A stretch of 23,458 nucleotides of DNA, taken from assembly GCA_946007445.1 (NCBI GenBank), contig CAMGAL010000006.1, positions 1 through 23,458 on the forward strand. Direction: 5' to 3'. A program made the position numbers and the translations under genes. Below are positions 1 through 6,996 of this stretch, one piece after another; the first letter of the stretch is position 1, and every line of letters starts with the position of its first letter. This stretch comes from an uncultured Mediterranea sp. (GTDB lineage: Bacteria > Bacteroidota > Bacteroidia > Bacteroidales > Bacteroidaceae). The notes under the pieces were generated by a model that saw nothing but the letters and a program-made list of their open reading frames with translations, ran no database searches and was not told the origin of the DNA.

Positions 1-414
1 CGCCCCCTCCGTCTGGGCATTGGCCGTCGGCGCCCGCATCGCGAAGAGGTCCAGAATGAGCGAGGTGCGGTCCAGAATCTTCACCTTCAGCTCGCCTTCG
101 ATGTTGCGTATCTGCTTGGCGGAGAGTTCGTCGTCGAAGATGACCATGCCCACCTCGCGTTCTTCCTCCGCTTCGCCCGCGATATATTGCCGGATTTCCT
201 CCAGCTTTCCCTTGCCCACATAGGTCACGGAGTTGGCCTGGTCCACCTTCTGCGTGAAGCGCTTCACCACCACCGCTCCGGCCGTCTCGGCCAGGAAAGC
301 CAGTTCGTCCAGGTATTCGTTGGTCTTGCGCTCATCCTGCGTCTTAGTGACCAGTCCGACAAGCACCGCCGTCTCTACCTGGGCTTCCGATATCACAAAT
401 TCTTTCATTGCCAT
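1..414 (-). CDS. hflX: GTPase HflX, N-terminal part (cut by window edge)
   Basis: HflX is a ribosome-associated GTPase that splits or rescues stalled 70S ribosomes. The reverse strand gives 138 codons open to the window edge, starting MAMKEFVISEAQVETAVLVG. They contain the family's N-terminal signatures TNEYLDELAFLAETAGA, VTYVGKGKLEEI, FDDELSAKQIRNIE and LDRTSLILDLFA, in the usual order. The Walker A/G1 region lies outside the window. Start chosen at the ATG ending at 414, because a GAGGAG Shine-Dalgarno-like stretch (about 422-427) sits 8 bases upstream; a second in-frame ATG at 408 is less well placed. It is downstream of the two GIN genes on the same strand but separated from them by a terminator and its own -7 box. 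Recognition is confident; only the C-terminal domain cannot be checked. Confidence 0.93.
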   Translation of the reverse strand, partial: MAMKEFVISEAQVETAVLVGLVTKTQDERKTNEYLDELAFLAETAGAVVVKRFTQKVDQANSVTYVGKGKLEEIRQYIAGEAEEEREVGMVIFDDELSAKQIRNIEGELKVKILDRTSLILDLFAMRAPTANAQTEGA

Positions 415-448
415 TGTCAAATCTCCTCTATTCAGATTGTTTTGGTCG

Positions 449-482
449 CAAAGATAGACAAAAAGTCCCATACTTATCGCAA
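449..482 (-). promoter_or_regulatory. Probable hflX promoter
   Basis: On the minus strand TATCTTTG at 449-456 matches the Bacteroidetes -7 consensus TAnnTTTG. A TTG at 480-482 lies 23 bp upstream, slightly longer than usual. Predicted transcription would begin near 442, about 28 nt before the hflX ATG. The TTG lies inside the terminator hairpin of the upstream gene. Confidence 0.5.
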
Positions 483-492
483 GCATGGGACT
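460..492 (-). terminator. Rho-independent terminator after the GIN operon
   Basis: Arms 464-475 and 481-492 form a 12-bp stem (read on the minus strand, one G-U wobble) with a 5-nt loop. It is followed on the minus strand by a T5 run at 460-464, whose last base also pairs. It lies 29 bp past the stop codon of the 521-1147 gene and should insulate hflX from it. Confidence 0.8.
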
Positions 493-520
493 CGAATTGA
501 GAGAATTTATAGGATATAGT

Positions 521-1147
521 TTAGTCTTTGTTCTTCTGCAGGATCTTCAGCCGACTGGTATCTACGCTGCCTATGCCTTCGCGTTCTATCGTGGCATAGT
601 CGGCGCGGCCGCTGAGGGTGATACTGCCGATGCCTTCGAGTCGGGCTCTGAGCCGCTCGCACTCCACGTGGATGTCGGCCTTGCCTACGCCTTCCACATC
701 GACGGTGCACTGCTTGCATTTCAGGTCGCGGATGTACACCTTGCCCACCCCCTCTACTTCCAGCCGGAACTGGTCGCTGTGCAAGGGTTGGTCGATGTGG
801 AGGGTGCCCACTCCGCTGAACTCGATGAAGTCAAGCCGGGGAGCGGTGAGAAAGATTTTCACGCCCTCTTTGACCTTCTTCTTCTCCTTCCTCATCTTGA
901 CGACGAGGGTGCCGGCATCTACCTGACTGATGTGGTCGTTGACCCATTCGGCTTCGCCCTCGATGCGGAAGGTGCAGCGGTCCGACTGCGTGAAGATTAC
1001 TTCGGCCACGGTCGAGAGCTCGATGCGGTGGAAGTCGCTGACTTTGCGCTCTTGGCTGACACGTTGGTCAGAGGCGGGGGCGGCAGCCTGGAGGCTCACC
1101 CCGAGAAGCAGACACAAGGCTGCCAGTGTGACGGTCATGGTTTTCAT
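521..1147 (-). CDS. GIN-domain (DUF2807-type) exported protein
   Basis: A 208-aa protein with a Sec signal peptide (MKTMTVTLAALCLLLGVSLQ, likely cleaved after AAA near residue 24). After it comes a region typical of the putative auto-transporter adhesin head GIN domain (PF10988). Its second half carries about five turns with the pattern (E/S)GVG or EGIG roughly every 20 residues (GVGTLHI, GVGKVYI, GVGKADI, GIGSITL, GIGSVDT), as expected of a right-handed beta-helix or similar stacked beta fold. The Gly-Ile/Val-Gly form differs from the Gly-Ser-Gly form in its upstream neighbour, which ends 24 bp before this start, so the two are probably one operon. No molecular function is established for the family; an envelope or periplasmic location is inferred from the signal peptide. 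Confidence 0.85.
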   Translation of the reverse strand: MKTMTVTLAALCLLLGVSLQAAAPASDQRVSQERKVSDFHRIELSTVAEVIFTQSDRCTFRIEGEAEWVNDHISQVDAGTLVVKMRKEKKKVKEGVKIFLTAPRLDFIEFSGVGTLHIDQPLHSDQFRLEVEGVGKVYIRDLKCKQCTVDVEGVGKADIHVECERLRARLEGIGSITLSGRADYATIEREGIGSVDTSRLKILQKNKD

Positions 1148-1171
1148 ACGTCTGGTTTGAATGGAAAGGGT

Positions 1172-1993
1172 TTAACGAATGGGGTGTACGCCTCGCTTGG
1201 AGATGTCGAGCCGGGGCTCGCCCTTGTAGCCTATCTCGCCGCTGCCCGAGGTGTGGGCTTTCAGGAAGTCAGTGGCGTAGCAACTGATTTCTCCGCTACC
1301 AGCGGTGGAGGCTTCTACCTGGTTGGCCTGCAGCTCCTTGGCATCAATCTCGCCACTGCCCGAAATGGAGTAGAAGGCACTCTGCGCGGTGCCCTTCAGC
1401 TCTATGTCACCACTGCCGGCAATGGTGAAACGCACGTCATTGGCAGTGATCTGCTTCAAGTCCATGTCGCCGCTGCCGGCGATGTCGCCCTTGATGGTAT
1501 GGCTGCTCACGTCGTAGAGCTCCATTTCGCCGCTGCCGGCAATGTGGAGATTCAGGAGTTCGCACTCCAGATGGCTGGCTTCGATGTCGCCACTGCCTGC
1601 CACAGAGAGGCTCAGGTTGTCGCTGCGCACGGTTCCTATCAGCTTGGCGTCAGCACTGCCCATGAGGTTGATGTCGGTCAGCGACTCACTGCTGACGTGC
1701 ACCTCCAGTTTCTTGGCCGAAAAGCCATAGCCGGGCTTCACACTGAGGTGGAGGCGGCCCTCCTTGACGTAGATATCGAGGATGTCGAGGATGTTGTCGG
1801 AGGTGATGACCTTCACTTGTGGTGCTCCGGGGCGCTGGGTATAGAAGACGTCGTACGCGCCTAACGTGGAGATGGCCGAGAAATTCTCGGTGCGAATCTC
1901 TTTTTCCACAATGTTTTTGCTGCCGGTCACGTGCTTACCGCAGCTCTCCAGCCCGAATGTCATGGCGAGGAGGAAGAGAAGTGTTGCTTTCAT
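1172..1993 (-). CDS. GIN-domain (DUF2807-type) lipoprotein
   Basis: A 273-aa protein starting MKATLLFLLAMTFGLESCGK, a lipoprotein signal with lipobox LESC and acylation at Cys18, so it is probably anchored in the envelope. The body shows eight turns with (A/S)GSG(D/E)I or close variants about every 20 residues from residue ~105 to the C-terminus, the hallmark of the GIN/DUF2807 family and of a stacked beta-helix-like fold. An in-frame ATG at 2020 would add nine residues and cannot be excluded. I prefer 1993 because it gives the shortest normal n-region (MK) before the hydrophobic core. First gene of a two-gene operon with the shorter paralogue at 521-1147. Function unknown beyond the family assignment. 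Confidence 0.85.
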   Translation of the reverse strand: MKATLLFLLAMTFGLESCGKHVTGSKNIVEKEIRTENFSAISTLGAYDVFYTQRPGAPQVKVITSDNILDILDIYVKEGRLHLSVKPGYGFSAKKLEVHVSSESLTDINLMGSADAKLIGTVRSDNLSLSVAGSGDIEASHLECELLNLHIAGSGEMELYDVSSHTIKGDIAGSGDMDLKQITANDVRFTIAGSGDIELKGTAQSAFYSISGSGEIDAKELQANQVEASTAGSGEISCYATDFLKAHTSGSGEIGYKGEPRLDISKRGVHPIR

Positions 1994-2117
1994 TGTTATT
2001 TGCTTTTTGATTGCTGTCATATTGGCTGTCGTTTGCCTATAAGACGCAAGCAAGAGGCAAAAAGTTGCAGCCCGAATGCGAATTTTACATTCTTTTGCAT
2101 TCGTCGGTTGGGCTGGG

Positions 2118-2243
2118 TCCGTACCAACGCCGTATCTGCTCCACTATTTCTTCGCCGTTTCTTCGCTCATCCTTCGCTCAGTGTCCGCTCCTATAGAGCG
2201 AAGGATGAGCGAAGGATGAGCGAAGAAAATGCGGCGATGGTAC
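2118..2243. repeat. Palindromic intergenic element, copy 1
   Basis: Fills much of the 294-bp gap between two minus-strand genes (1994-2287). Inner arms 2158-2180 and 2206-2228 pair almost perfectly and are built from repeats of GAGCGAAGGAT and its complement, with a CTATAG tip at 2191-2196. Outer arms 2121-2132 and 2232-2243 pair with one mismatch. The left end reads TCCGTACC. A second element of nearly the same length and design is at 18641-18770. No U-tract follows, so it does not look like a simple terminator. The rest of the gap holds no ORF I would support, and no convincing -7 box for the GIN operon. Confidence 0.75.
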
Positions 2244-2287
2244 GAGGATGGTAGGGAGGAGGTAGGAAGATAGCCTGCTAAGAGATA

Positions 2288-2689
2288 TTAATTTCCTCGA
2301 GGCTTCAGTTCCAGCCGGCCGTCAGCCTTGCTCAGCAGGTAGTCGCCGCCCTGCTCGTCGAGTTCGAACAGCTGCACCCGGTCGCTGGCCTTATCGACCA
2401 CCATCAGGGTGCTCTGCTCAGCAAAGCGCCCGAATCGGATGCTGACCGGCTCCGTCCCCAAGGTTTGCTCCAGCAGCAGGCTGTCGTTCACCATCAGGGC
2501 CAGGCTGTCGCCAGCCAAGTCGGCAGCCAGCTCCACGCTGTACTGCTCGATGAAGTGCCGTTCGGCCTGCTTCTGCTGCTGCAGGCGCAGGCTCATATAG
2601 ACGAAGATGACCACGACGAAGATGACGGCAAAGGCCAGTATCATGTTGCCTATCATGAATTGCTTGTTGGTGTTGAGTCGGTGTGCCAT
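2288..2689 (-). CDS. Hypothetical single-pass membrane protein
   Basis: A 133-aa protein not assigned to a named family. It has a short basic N-terminus (MAHRLNTNKQFMIGNM), one transmembrane helix at about residues 15-33 (ILAFAVIFVVVIFVYMSL), a Gln/Lys/Arg-rich linker (LQQQKQAERHF) and an acidic soluble domain of about 90 residues that probably faces the periplasm. The start at 2689 was chosen over an upstream in-frame ATG at 2755 because a -7 box at 2717-2724 would place the mRNA start after 2755, and the extra residues look non-coding. It is divergent from gpmI across 128 bp. Coding status is supported by the membrane segment and gene-like composition; function is unknown. Confidence 0.7.
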   Translation of the reverse strand: MAHRLNTNKQFMIGNMILAFAVIFVVVIFVYMSLRLQQQKQAERHFIEQYSVELAADLAGDSLALMVNDSLLLEQTLGTEPVSIRFGRFAEQSTLMVVDKASDRVQLFELDEQGGDYLLSKADGRLELKPRGN

Positions 2690-2716
2690 AGGGATGCTGT
2701 AGGGTTGATTATGCAG

Positions 2717-2724
2717 CAAAAATA
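2717..2724 (-). promoter_or_regulatory. -7 box upstream of the 2288-2689 gene
   Basis: TATTTTTG on the minus strand matches TAnnTTTG and predicts an mRNA start near 2710, about 20 nt before the ATG at 2689. No clear -33 element at the usual spacing. Confidence 0.45.
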
Positions 2725-2766
2725 GATAAATCCTCCGAAATCTCGTGTACTTCAACAGCTTTTTTG

Positions 2767-2774
2767 TATTTTTG
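2767..2774 (+). promoter_or_regulatory. gpmI promoter -7 box
   Basis: TATTTTTG matches the Bacteroidetes TAnnTTTG box, 43 bp before the gpmI ATG, predicting a leader of about 35 nt. The upstream element is weak: only a TG at 2746-2747, 19 bp away. Confidence 0.5.
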
Positions 2775-2817
2775 CAACTCGAAAAGAGTAGAAAACCTAT
2801 TAAACGTTTAGATAATT

Positions 2818-4332
2818 ATGAGCAAGAAAGCCCTTTTAATGATTCTTGATGGCTGGGGAATCGGCGATCAAGGCAAAGATGATGTGATTTTCAACACCCC
2901 TACCCCCTACTGGGACAGCCTGCTGGCCGACTATCCGCACTCGCAGCTGCAGGCCAGCGGCGAGAATGTGGGTCTGCCTGCCGGACAAATGGGTAACTCC
3001 GAGGTGGGACACCTGAACATCGGTGCCGGACGTATTGTCTACCAGGACCTGGTGAAGATCAACCGCGCCTGCGCCGACAACTCCATCCTGCAGAACCCAC
3101 AGGTGAAGGCCGCCTACTCCTACGCCAAGGAGCAGGGCAAGAGCATCCACTTCATGGGACTGACCTCGACGGGCGGCGTACACAGCTCGTTCGACCACCT
3201 CTTCAAACTGTGCGACATCGCCAAGGAGTATGGCCTGCAGAAGGCATTCGTACACTGCTTCATGGACGGTCGTGACACCGACCCCAAGAGCGGCAAAGGT
3301 TTCATCGAGCGCCTGAGCGCACACTGCGCCGAGACCGGTGTGCAGATAGCCAGCATCGTGGGCCGCTTCTATGCCATGGACCGCGACAAGCGCTGGGAAC
3401 GCGTGAAGGAGGCCTACGACCTGCTCATCGAGGGCAAGGGCAAGCAGGCCACCGACATGGTGCAGGCCATGCAGGAGAGCTACGACGAGGGCGTGACGGA
3501 CGAATTCGTGAAGCCCATCAACAACGCTTCGGTGGACGGCACCATCAAGGAGGGCGATGTGGTCATCTTCTTCAACTACCGCAACGACCGTGCCAAGGAG
3601 CTGACCATCGTGCTGACCCAGCAGGACATGCCCGAAGCCGGCATGAAGACCATCCCCGGCCTGCAGTACTACTGCATGACCCCCTACGACCCCAACTTCA
3701 AGGGCGTGCATGTGCTCTTCGACAAGGAGAACGTGCAGAACACCCTGGGCGAGTATCTGGCCAACAACGGCAAGACGCAGCTCCACATTGCCGAGACCGA
3801 GAAGTATGCACACGTCACCTTCTTCTTCAACGGCGGTCGCGAAGCTCCCTACGAGCGCGAAGAACGCATCTTGGTGCCCTCGCCCAAGGTGGCTACCTAC
3901 GACCTGAAGCCTGAGATGAGTGCCTATGAGGTGAAGGACAAGCTGGTGGAGGCCATCGGCACACAGAAGTTCGACTTCATCGTGGTGAACTACGCCAATG
4001 GCGACATGGTGGGCCATACGGGTATCTATCCTGCCATCGAAAAGGCTGTCGTGGCTATCGACAACTGCGTGAAGGATACCGTCGAGGCTGCCAAGGCCAA
4101 CGGCTACGAGGTCATCATCATCGCCGACCACGGCAATGCCGACCACGCCCTGAATGAGGACGGCACTCCCAACACCGCCCACTCGCTCAACCCCGTGCCC
4201 TTCGTCTATGTGACGGACAACAAGGCTGCCCGCGTGGCCGACGGCGTGCTGGCCGATGTGGCTCCCTCCATCCTGCACATCCTGGGTATGCCCCAGCCGG
4301 CCGAGATGACGGGACACGACCTGATAGGCTAA
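2818..4332 (+). CDS. gpmI: 2,3-bisphosphoglycerate-independent phosphoglycerate mutase
   Basis: Interconverts 3- and 2-phosphoglycerate in cytoplasmic glycolysis/gluconeogenesis using two Mn ions. At 504 aa it is close to the usual family length (about 510). Visible landmarks are the metal-binding Asp11 in LMILDGWG, the phospho-acceptor Ser61 in [20 protein letters not shown], the substrate-binding stretches [25 protein letters not shown] and NYRNDRA, the conserved [26 protein letters not shown], and the C-terminal metal site DHGNADH (Asp437-His443). The start is well supported by family alignment ([14 protein letters not shown]). It has its own promoter and is followed by a perfect palindrome before the DUF3109 gene. 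No anomalies seen. Confidence 0.98.
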   Translation: MSKKALLMILDGWGIGDQGKDDVIFNTPTPYWDSLLADYPHSQLQASGENVGLPAGQMGNSEVGHLNIGAGRIVYQDLVKINRACADNSILQNPQVKAAYSYAKEQGKSIHFMGLTSTGGVHSSFDHLFKLCDIAKEYGLQKAFVHCFMDGRDTDPKSGKGFIERLSAHCAETGVQIASIVGRFYAMDRDKRWERVKEAYDLLIEGKGKQATDMVQAMQESYDEGVTDEFVKPINNASVDGTIKEGDVVIFFNYRNDRAKELTIVLTQQDMPEAGMKTIPGLQYYCMTPYDPNFKGVHVLFDKENVQNTLGEYLANNGKTQLHIAETEKYAHVTFFFNGGREAPYEREERILVPSPKVATYDLKPEMSAYEVKDKLVEAIGTQKFDFIVVNYANGDMVGHTGIYPAIEKAVVAIDNCVKDTVEAAKANGYEVIIIADHGNADHALNEDGTPNTAHSLNPVPFVYVTDNKAARVADGVLADVAPSILHILGMPQPAEMTGHDLIG

Positions 4333-4358
4333 GGGGCTATACAACGAATGACAAATCC

Positions 4359-4386
4359 GTAGGGGCGGAAAATTTTCCGCCCCTAC
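4359..4386. repeat. Perfect 28-bp palindrome between gpmI and the DUF3109 gene
   Basis: The 14-bp half-site GTAGGGGCGGAAAA is followed directly by its exact reverse complement, with no spacer. As RNA it would form a strong hairpin 26 nt after the gpmI stop, but no U-run follows on either strand, so a standard intrinsic terminator is not shown. It could be a transcription-attenuating or mRNA-stabilising hairpin, a dimeric protein site, or a dispersed palindromic repeat. Confidence 0.85.
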
Positions 4387-4417
4387 CATGTTATCACCGA
4401 ATCAAAAATAGAATACA

Positions 4418-4999
4418 ATGGTAGAAATAGGCGATACAATTGTTTCCCTGGACCTGTTCCGCGAGAAGTTTCTTTGCAACCTGTCGGCCTGCAAGGGTGC
4501 GTGTTGCATAGAAGGCGACGCCGGCGCCCCGCTGGAGATGGACGAGGTGGCGAAGCTGGAGGAGGTGCTTCCCGTCATCTGGGACGAGCTTTCGCCCGAT
4601 GCGCGGGCGGTCATCGACCGCCAGGGCGTGGCGTATGTCGATTGCGAGGGCGACCTCGTCACCAGCATCGTGCATGGCAAGGACTGTGTCTTCACCTGCT
4701 ACGATGGGCAGGGTTGCTGCTACTGCGCTGTCGAGAAGGCCTTCCGGGCCGGCAAGACCGACTTCTACAAGCCCGTGTCGTGTCACCTCTACCCCGTCCG
4801 TGTGCGCCGCTACAACAGCTATACGGCGGTGAACTACCATCGGTGGAGTGTCTGCAAAGCTGCCCTTATCCTGGGTCAAAAGGAGAATCTGCCGGTCTAT
4901 AAGTTCCTGCGCGAACCCCTTATCCGCAAGTTTGGTGAAGATTGGTACGCCGAGGCGGAGCTGGTGGCCGAAGAGTTGCAGAAGCAGGGATTGCTTTGA
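4418..4999 (+). CDS. DUF3109 family cysteine-rich protein
   Basis: A 193-aa cytoplasmic protein recognised as DUF3109, a family related in cysteine pattern to YkgJ-like putative metal- or Fe-S-binding proteins. Conserved cysteines occur as FLCNLSACKGACC (Cys20, 25, 29, 30), then CVFTCYDGQGCCYC in the middle, PVSCHLYP, and SVCKAAL near residue 147. This number suggests one or more metal sites; the metal is not known. No signal peptide. The start follows an AT-rich stretch and fits the family N-terminus (MVEIGDTIVSLDLF). No promoter is visible between it and gpmI except the palindrome, so read-through from gpmI is possible. It converges on lpxH with a 42-bp gap that holds no clear terminator. 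Biochemical role unknown. Confidence 0.88.
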   Translation: MVEIGDTIVSLDLFREKFLCNLSACKGACCIEGDAGAPLEMDEVAKLEEVLPVIWDELSPDARAVIDRQGVAYVDCEGDLVTSIVHGKDCVFTCYDGQGCCYCAVEKAFRAGKTDFYKPVSCHLYPVRVRRYNSYTAVNYHRWSVCKAALILGQKENLPVYKFLREPLIRKFGEDWYAEAELVAEELQKQGLL

Positions 5000-5041
5000 G
5001 CATACTCTGTATCAGTCACAACTGTCCATCGGGGAGCCCCT

Positions 5042-5806
5042 TCAGAGTCGGGTCTCTCCCTCGATGTAATTTTCCATAAATAGATTCTCGCCGTCGAACA
5101 CGGCGTAGGAGAAGCTGGAAATCCAGTCGCCGAGAATCAGCACACGAGCCGAGGCACTCAGCATCAGGTCGAGCTCGATGTGGCGATGGCCGTAGATGAA
5201 GAAGTTGATGTCGGGATGCGATTTGAGGTAGGCCTTGGAGTAGAGCACCAGCGGCTCGCGGTCTTCGCCCATATAGTCGGGCTCCTTGCCGTCAATGCGC
5301 TTGAGGCGGCTGTGCTTGGCCCAAGAGAGCCCCAGCTCCACACTCCAGCGAGGATGTATGGCCGAAAATAGCATCTGCAACGTGGGGTTGTGAAACATGG
5401 CCCGCAGCAGCTTGAAGCCCCGGTCGGGGTCACCCAGGCCGTCGCCATGCGCCAAGTAGAACACCTTGCCATATATCTCGGTGGTCAGCTCCTTGCGGTG
5501 CAGGATGGCTCCGCACTCCTTGGTCAGGTAGTCGCCGCACCAGATGTCGTGGTTGCCCGTGAAGAAATGGATTTCCACCCCCAGGTCGCTCAGTTCGGAC
5601 AGCTTGCCCAGGAAGCGGGTGTAGCCCTTGGGGACCACCAACTTGAATTCATACCAGAAGTCAAACATGTCGCCCAGCAGGTAGACGGCAGCAGCCTTGT
5701 GCTTAATGCTGTCGAGGAAGTTGACCAGCCGGCGTTCTTGCGTGCGGCCATGCTCGATGGCACGCGAGCCAAGGTGGGCATCGGAGAGGAAATAGACGTT
5801 CTTCAT
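5042..5806 (-). CDS. lpxH: LpxH-type UDP-2,3-diacylglucosamine diphosphatase
   Basis: A 254-aa calcineurin-like metallophosphoesterase predicted to hydrolyse UDP-2,3-diacylglucosamine to lipid X in lipid A synthesis, at the inner face of the cytoplasmic membrane. Motifs are in order: SDAHLGS (Asp9, His11), GDMFDFWYE (Asp46), TGNHD (Asn85, His86, Asp87), LAHGDG (His120), and YGHRH near the C-terminus, all expected metal or active-site positions. The start at 5806 (MKNVYFLSDAHLG) was chosen over an upstream extension to 5911 because the metallophosphoesterase core begins at once and the extension overlaps the end of the upstream gene. It follows the MIP18/SufT-like gene by 50 bp on the same strand, so the two likely share a transcript. 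A related metallophosphoesterase with another substrate is possible, but the FDFWYEF context favours LpxH. Confidence 0.87.
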   Translation of the reverse strand: MKNVYFLSDAHLGSRAIEHGRTQERRLVNFLDSIKHKAAAVYLLGDMFDFWYEFKLVVPKGYTRFLGKLSELSDLGVEIHFFTGNHDIWCGDYLTKECGAILHRKELTTEIYGKVFYLAHGDGLGDPDRGFKLLRAMFHNPTLQMLFSAIHPRWSVELGLSWAKHSRLKRIDGKEPDYMGEDREPLVLYSKAYLKSHPDINFFIYGHRHIELDLMLSASARVLILGDWISSFSYAVFDGENLFMENYIEGETRL

Positions 5807-5856
5807 TTTGCTACAGGTGAATGAGGTGAAACATGGGGGAGAGGAGAATCTGAGCG

Positions 5857-6168
5857 TCAGAGGAATCCAAGCTCCAGCTTGGCCTCTTCGCTCATCATGT
5901 CCTTGTCCCATTCGGGCTCGAAGACCAGATTGACATCGGCCTGACGGACACCTTCGATGGACTCTAACTTCTGTCGGATGTCCTCCATGATGAAGTCGGC
6001 AGCCGGACAGTTGGGGGCCGTGAGGGTCATATCGATGGCCACGGCTCCATTGTCGGCCACGTCGATTTTGTATATCAGGCCCAGGTCGTAGACATTGACC
6101 GGGATTTCGGGGTCGTAAACGGTCTTCAGCATCGCCACGACCTTCTCTTCTATTTCATACGTTGTCAT
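5857..6168 (-). CDS. MIP18/DUF59 family Fe-S cluster assembly factor (SufT-like)
   Basis: A 103-aa protein of the DUF59 (MIP18) family, small cytoplasmic factors implicated in maturing Fe-S proteins. Signatures: the N-terminal helix, TVYDPEIPVNVYDLGLIY (about residues 16-33), and MTLTAPNCPAAD with the conserved reactive Cys54, followed by the helix that ends before GVRQADVNLVFEPEWDKDMM. Length is normal for the single-domain form. It is first in a probable two-gene transcript with lpxH and has a good promoter of its own whose -33 element falls inside the last codons of radC. No suf genes are visible in the window. Confidence 0.92.
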   Translation of the reverse strand: MTTYEIEEKVVAMLKTVYDPEIPVNVYDLGLIYKIDVADNGAVAIDMTLTAPNCPAADFIMEDIRQKLESIEGVRQADVNLVFEPEWDKDMMSEEAKLELGFL

Positions 6169-6191
6169 AGGTATTCATGCTTTAGTGGGTG

Positions 6192-6222
6192 CAAAGTTAA
6201 GGAAAATGTTCGGTACTCACAA
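6192..6222 (-). promoter_or_regulatory. Promoter of the MIP18-like/lpxH transcript
   Basis: On the minus strand TTG (6220-6222) is followed after 20 bp by TAACTTTG (6192-6199), close to the Bacteroidetes ideal. The TTG is the last sense codon region of radC (Leu, then TGA), so the promoter begins inside the end of radC. Predicted leader about 17 nt. Confidence 0.7.
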
Positions 6223-6906
6223 GATTCCCTCGTCGTTGAAGCTATAGTAGAGGCCGTCGCAGACGATGACGTGGGCAGTGACACGAATCTGCATCAGTCG
6301 GGCGGCATCCTGGATGCGCTTCGTCAGCTGGCGGTCGAGCGTGGAGGGGCGCGGATTGCCCGATGGGTGGTTGTGGACCAGCACCAGCTGCGTGGCCCGC
6401 TGCAGGAGGGCCTGGCGGAGGATGTCGCGCACGTCGACCGAGGTTTGGTCAATGCCTCCTCGACTGATGCGAACGGGTGCTATCACCTTTGAGGCCTGGT
6501 TGAGCAGGAGAATCCAGAATTCCTCGGCAGGCAAATCGCAAAGCATCGGGTGGAAAAAATCATAGACCGCCCGCGAACTGTCGATGACGGCGCGTGGCTT
6601 GTGCTCCTGCATCTTGCGCCGCTTGCCCAGTTCGAGGGCCGCCATCACCGTCAGGCTCTTGGCAGGCCCCATACCTTTGTAACGAAGGAAGTCGTTCACC
6701 TCCCATTTACCCAGCCGGTTGAGGTCACCCTCGCAGTCAGCCATGACCCGTTGCATCAGGGCTACGGCACTCTCTTCAGCATTGCCCGAACCGATCAGGA
6801 TGGCCAGCAGTTCGGCGTCACTCAAGGCTGCCGCCCCTTTGGAGGCCATCTTTTCGCGGGGTCTGTCGTCCTCAGCCCATTGTTTTATGTTGAGTTTCTC
6901 CATCAT
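6217..6906 (-). CDS. radC: RadC family JAB-domain protein
   Basis: A 229-aa RadC homologue. The N-terminal helix-hairpin-helix-like region reads KQWAEDDRPREKM...LSDAELLAILIGSG and YKGMGPAKSLTVMAALELGKR. The C-terminal JAB/MPN-type metalloprotease-like domain contains the metal-binding motif HNHPSGNPRPSTLD, with an upstream Glu in EEFWILLLNQ. The name comes from an old DNA-repair assignment; the true role is unsettled in the family. Start placed at 6906 (MMEKLNIKQW; 6903 is equivalent) rather than 6969, because a -7 box at 6925-6932 lies inside the longer extension. It is divergent from metA and precedes the MIP18-like gene by 48 bp. Confidence 0.93.
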   Translation of the reverse strand: MMEKLNIKQWAEDDRPREKMASKGAAALSDAELLAILIGSGNAEESAVALMQRVMADCEGDLNRLGKWEVNDFLRYKGMGPAKSLTVMAALELGKRRKMQEHKPRAVIDSSRAVYDFFHPMLCDLPAEEFWILLLNQASKVIAPVRISRGGIDQTSVDVRDILRQALLQRATQLVLVHNHPSGNPRPSTLDRQLTKRIQDAARLMQIRVTAHVIVCDGLYYSFNDEGIL

Positions 6907-6924
6907 TTTGCGGTTATTTGGCTT

Positions 6925-6932
6925 CAAATGTA
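6925..6932 (-). promoter_or_regulatory. radC promoter -7 box
   Basis: TACATTTG on the minus strand matches TAnnTTTG, 18 bp before the chosen radC ATG. The upstream element is poor. It supports the short start of radC. Confidence 0.5.
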
Positions 6933-6953
6933 CGCAATCTCGGGAATTATAAC

Positions 6954-6961
6954 TAACTTTA
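6954..6961 (+). promoter_or_regulatory. Possible metA promoter -7 box
   Basis: TAACTTTA differs from TAnnTTTG only in the last base and lies 35 bp before the metA ATG. It is divergent from the radC box at 6925-6932 in the 90-bp gap. A TG at 6929-6930 is 23 bp upstream. Weak evidence; I saw no riboswitch-like structure here. Confidence 0.3.
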
Positions 6962-6996
6962 CGCGCCAAAAATGAATTGACAGATAAAAATACGAT

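Noticed and set aside
2836..4389. A 517-codon antisense open frame across gpmI
   Set aside because: It mirrors a GC-rich, codon-biased gene, has low-complexity His/Val/Gly/Leu composition and no known domain; gpmI on the other strand is certain.
5000..5041. Terminator in the short convergent gap (GGGGAGCCCC)
   Set aside because: Stem of only four pairs with almost no loop and no T-run.
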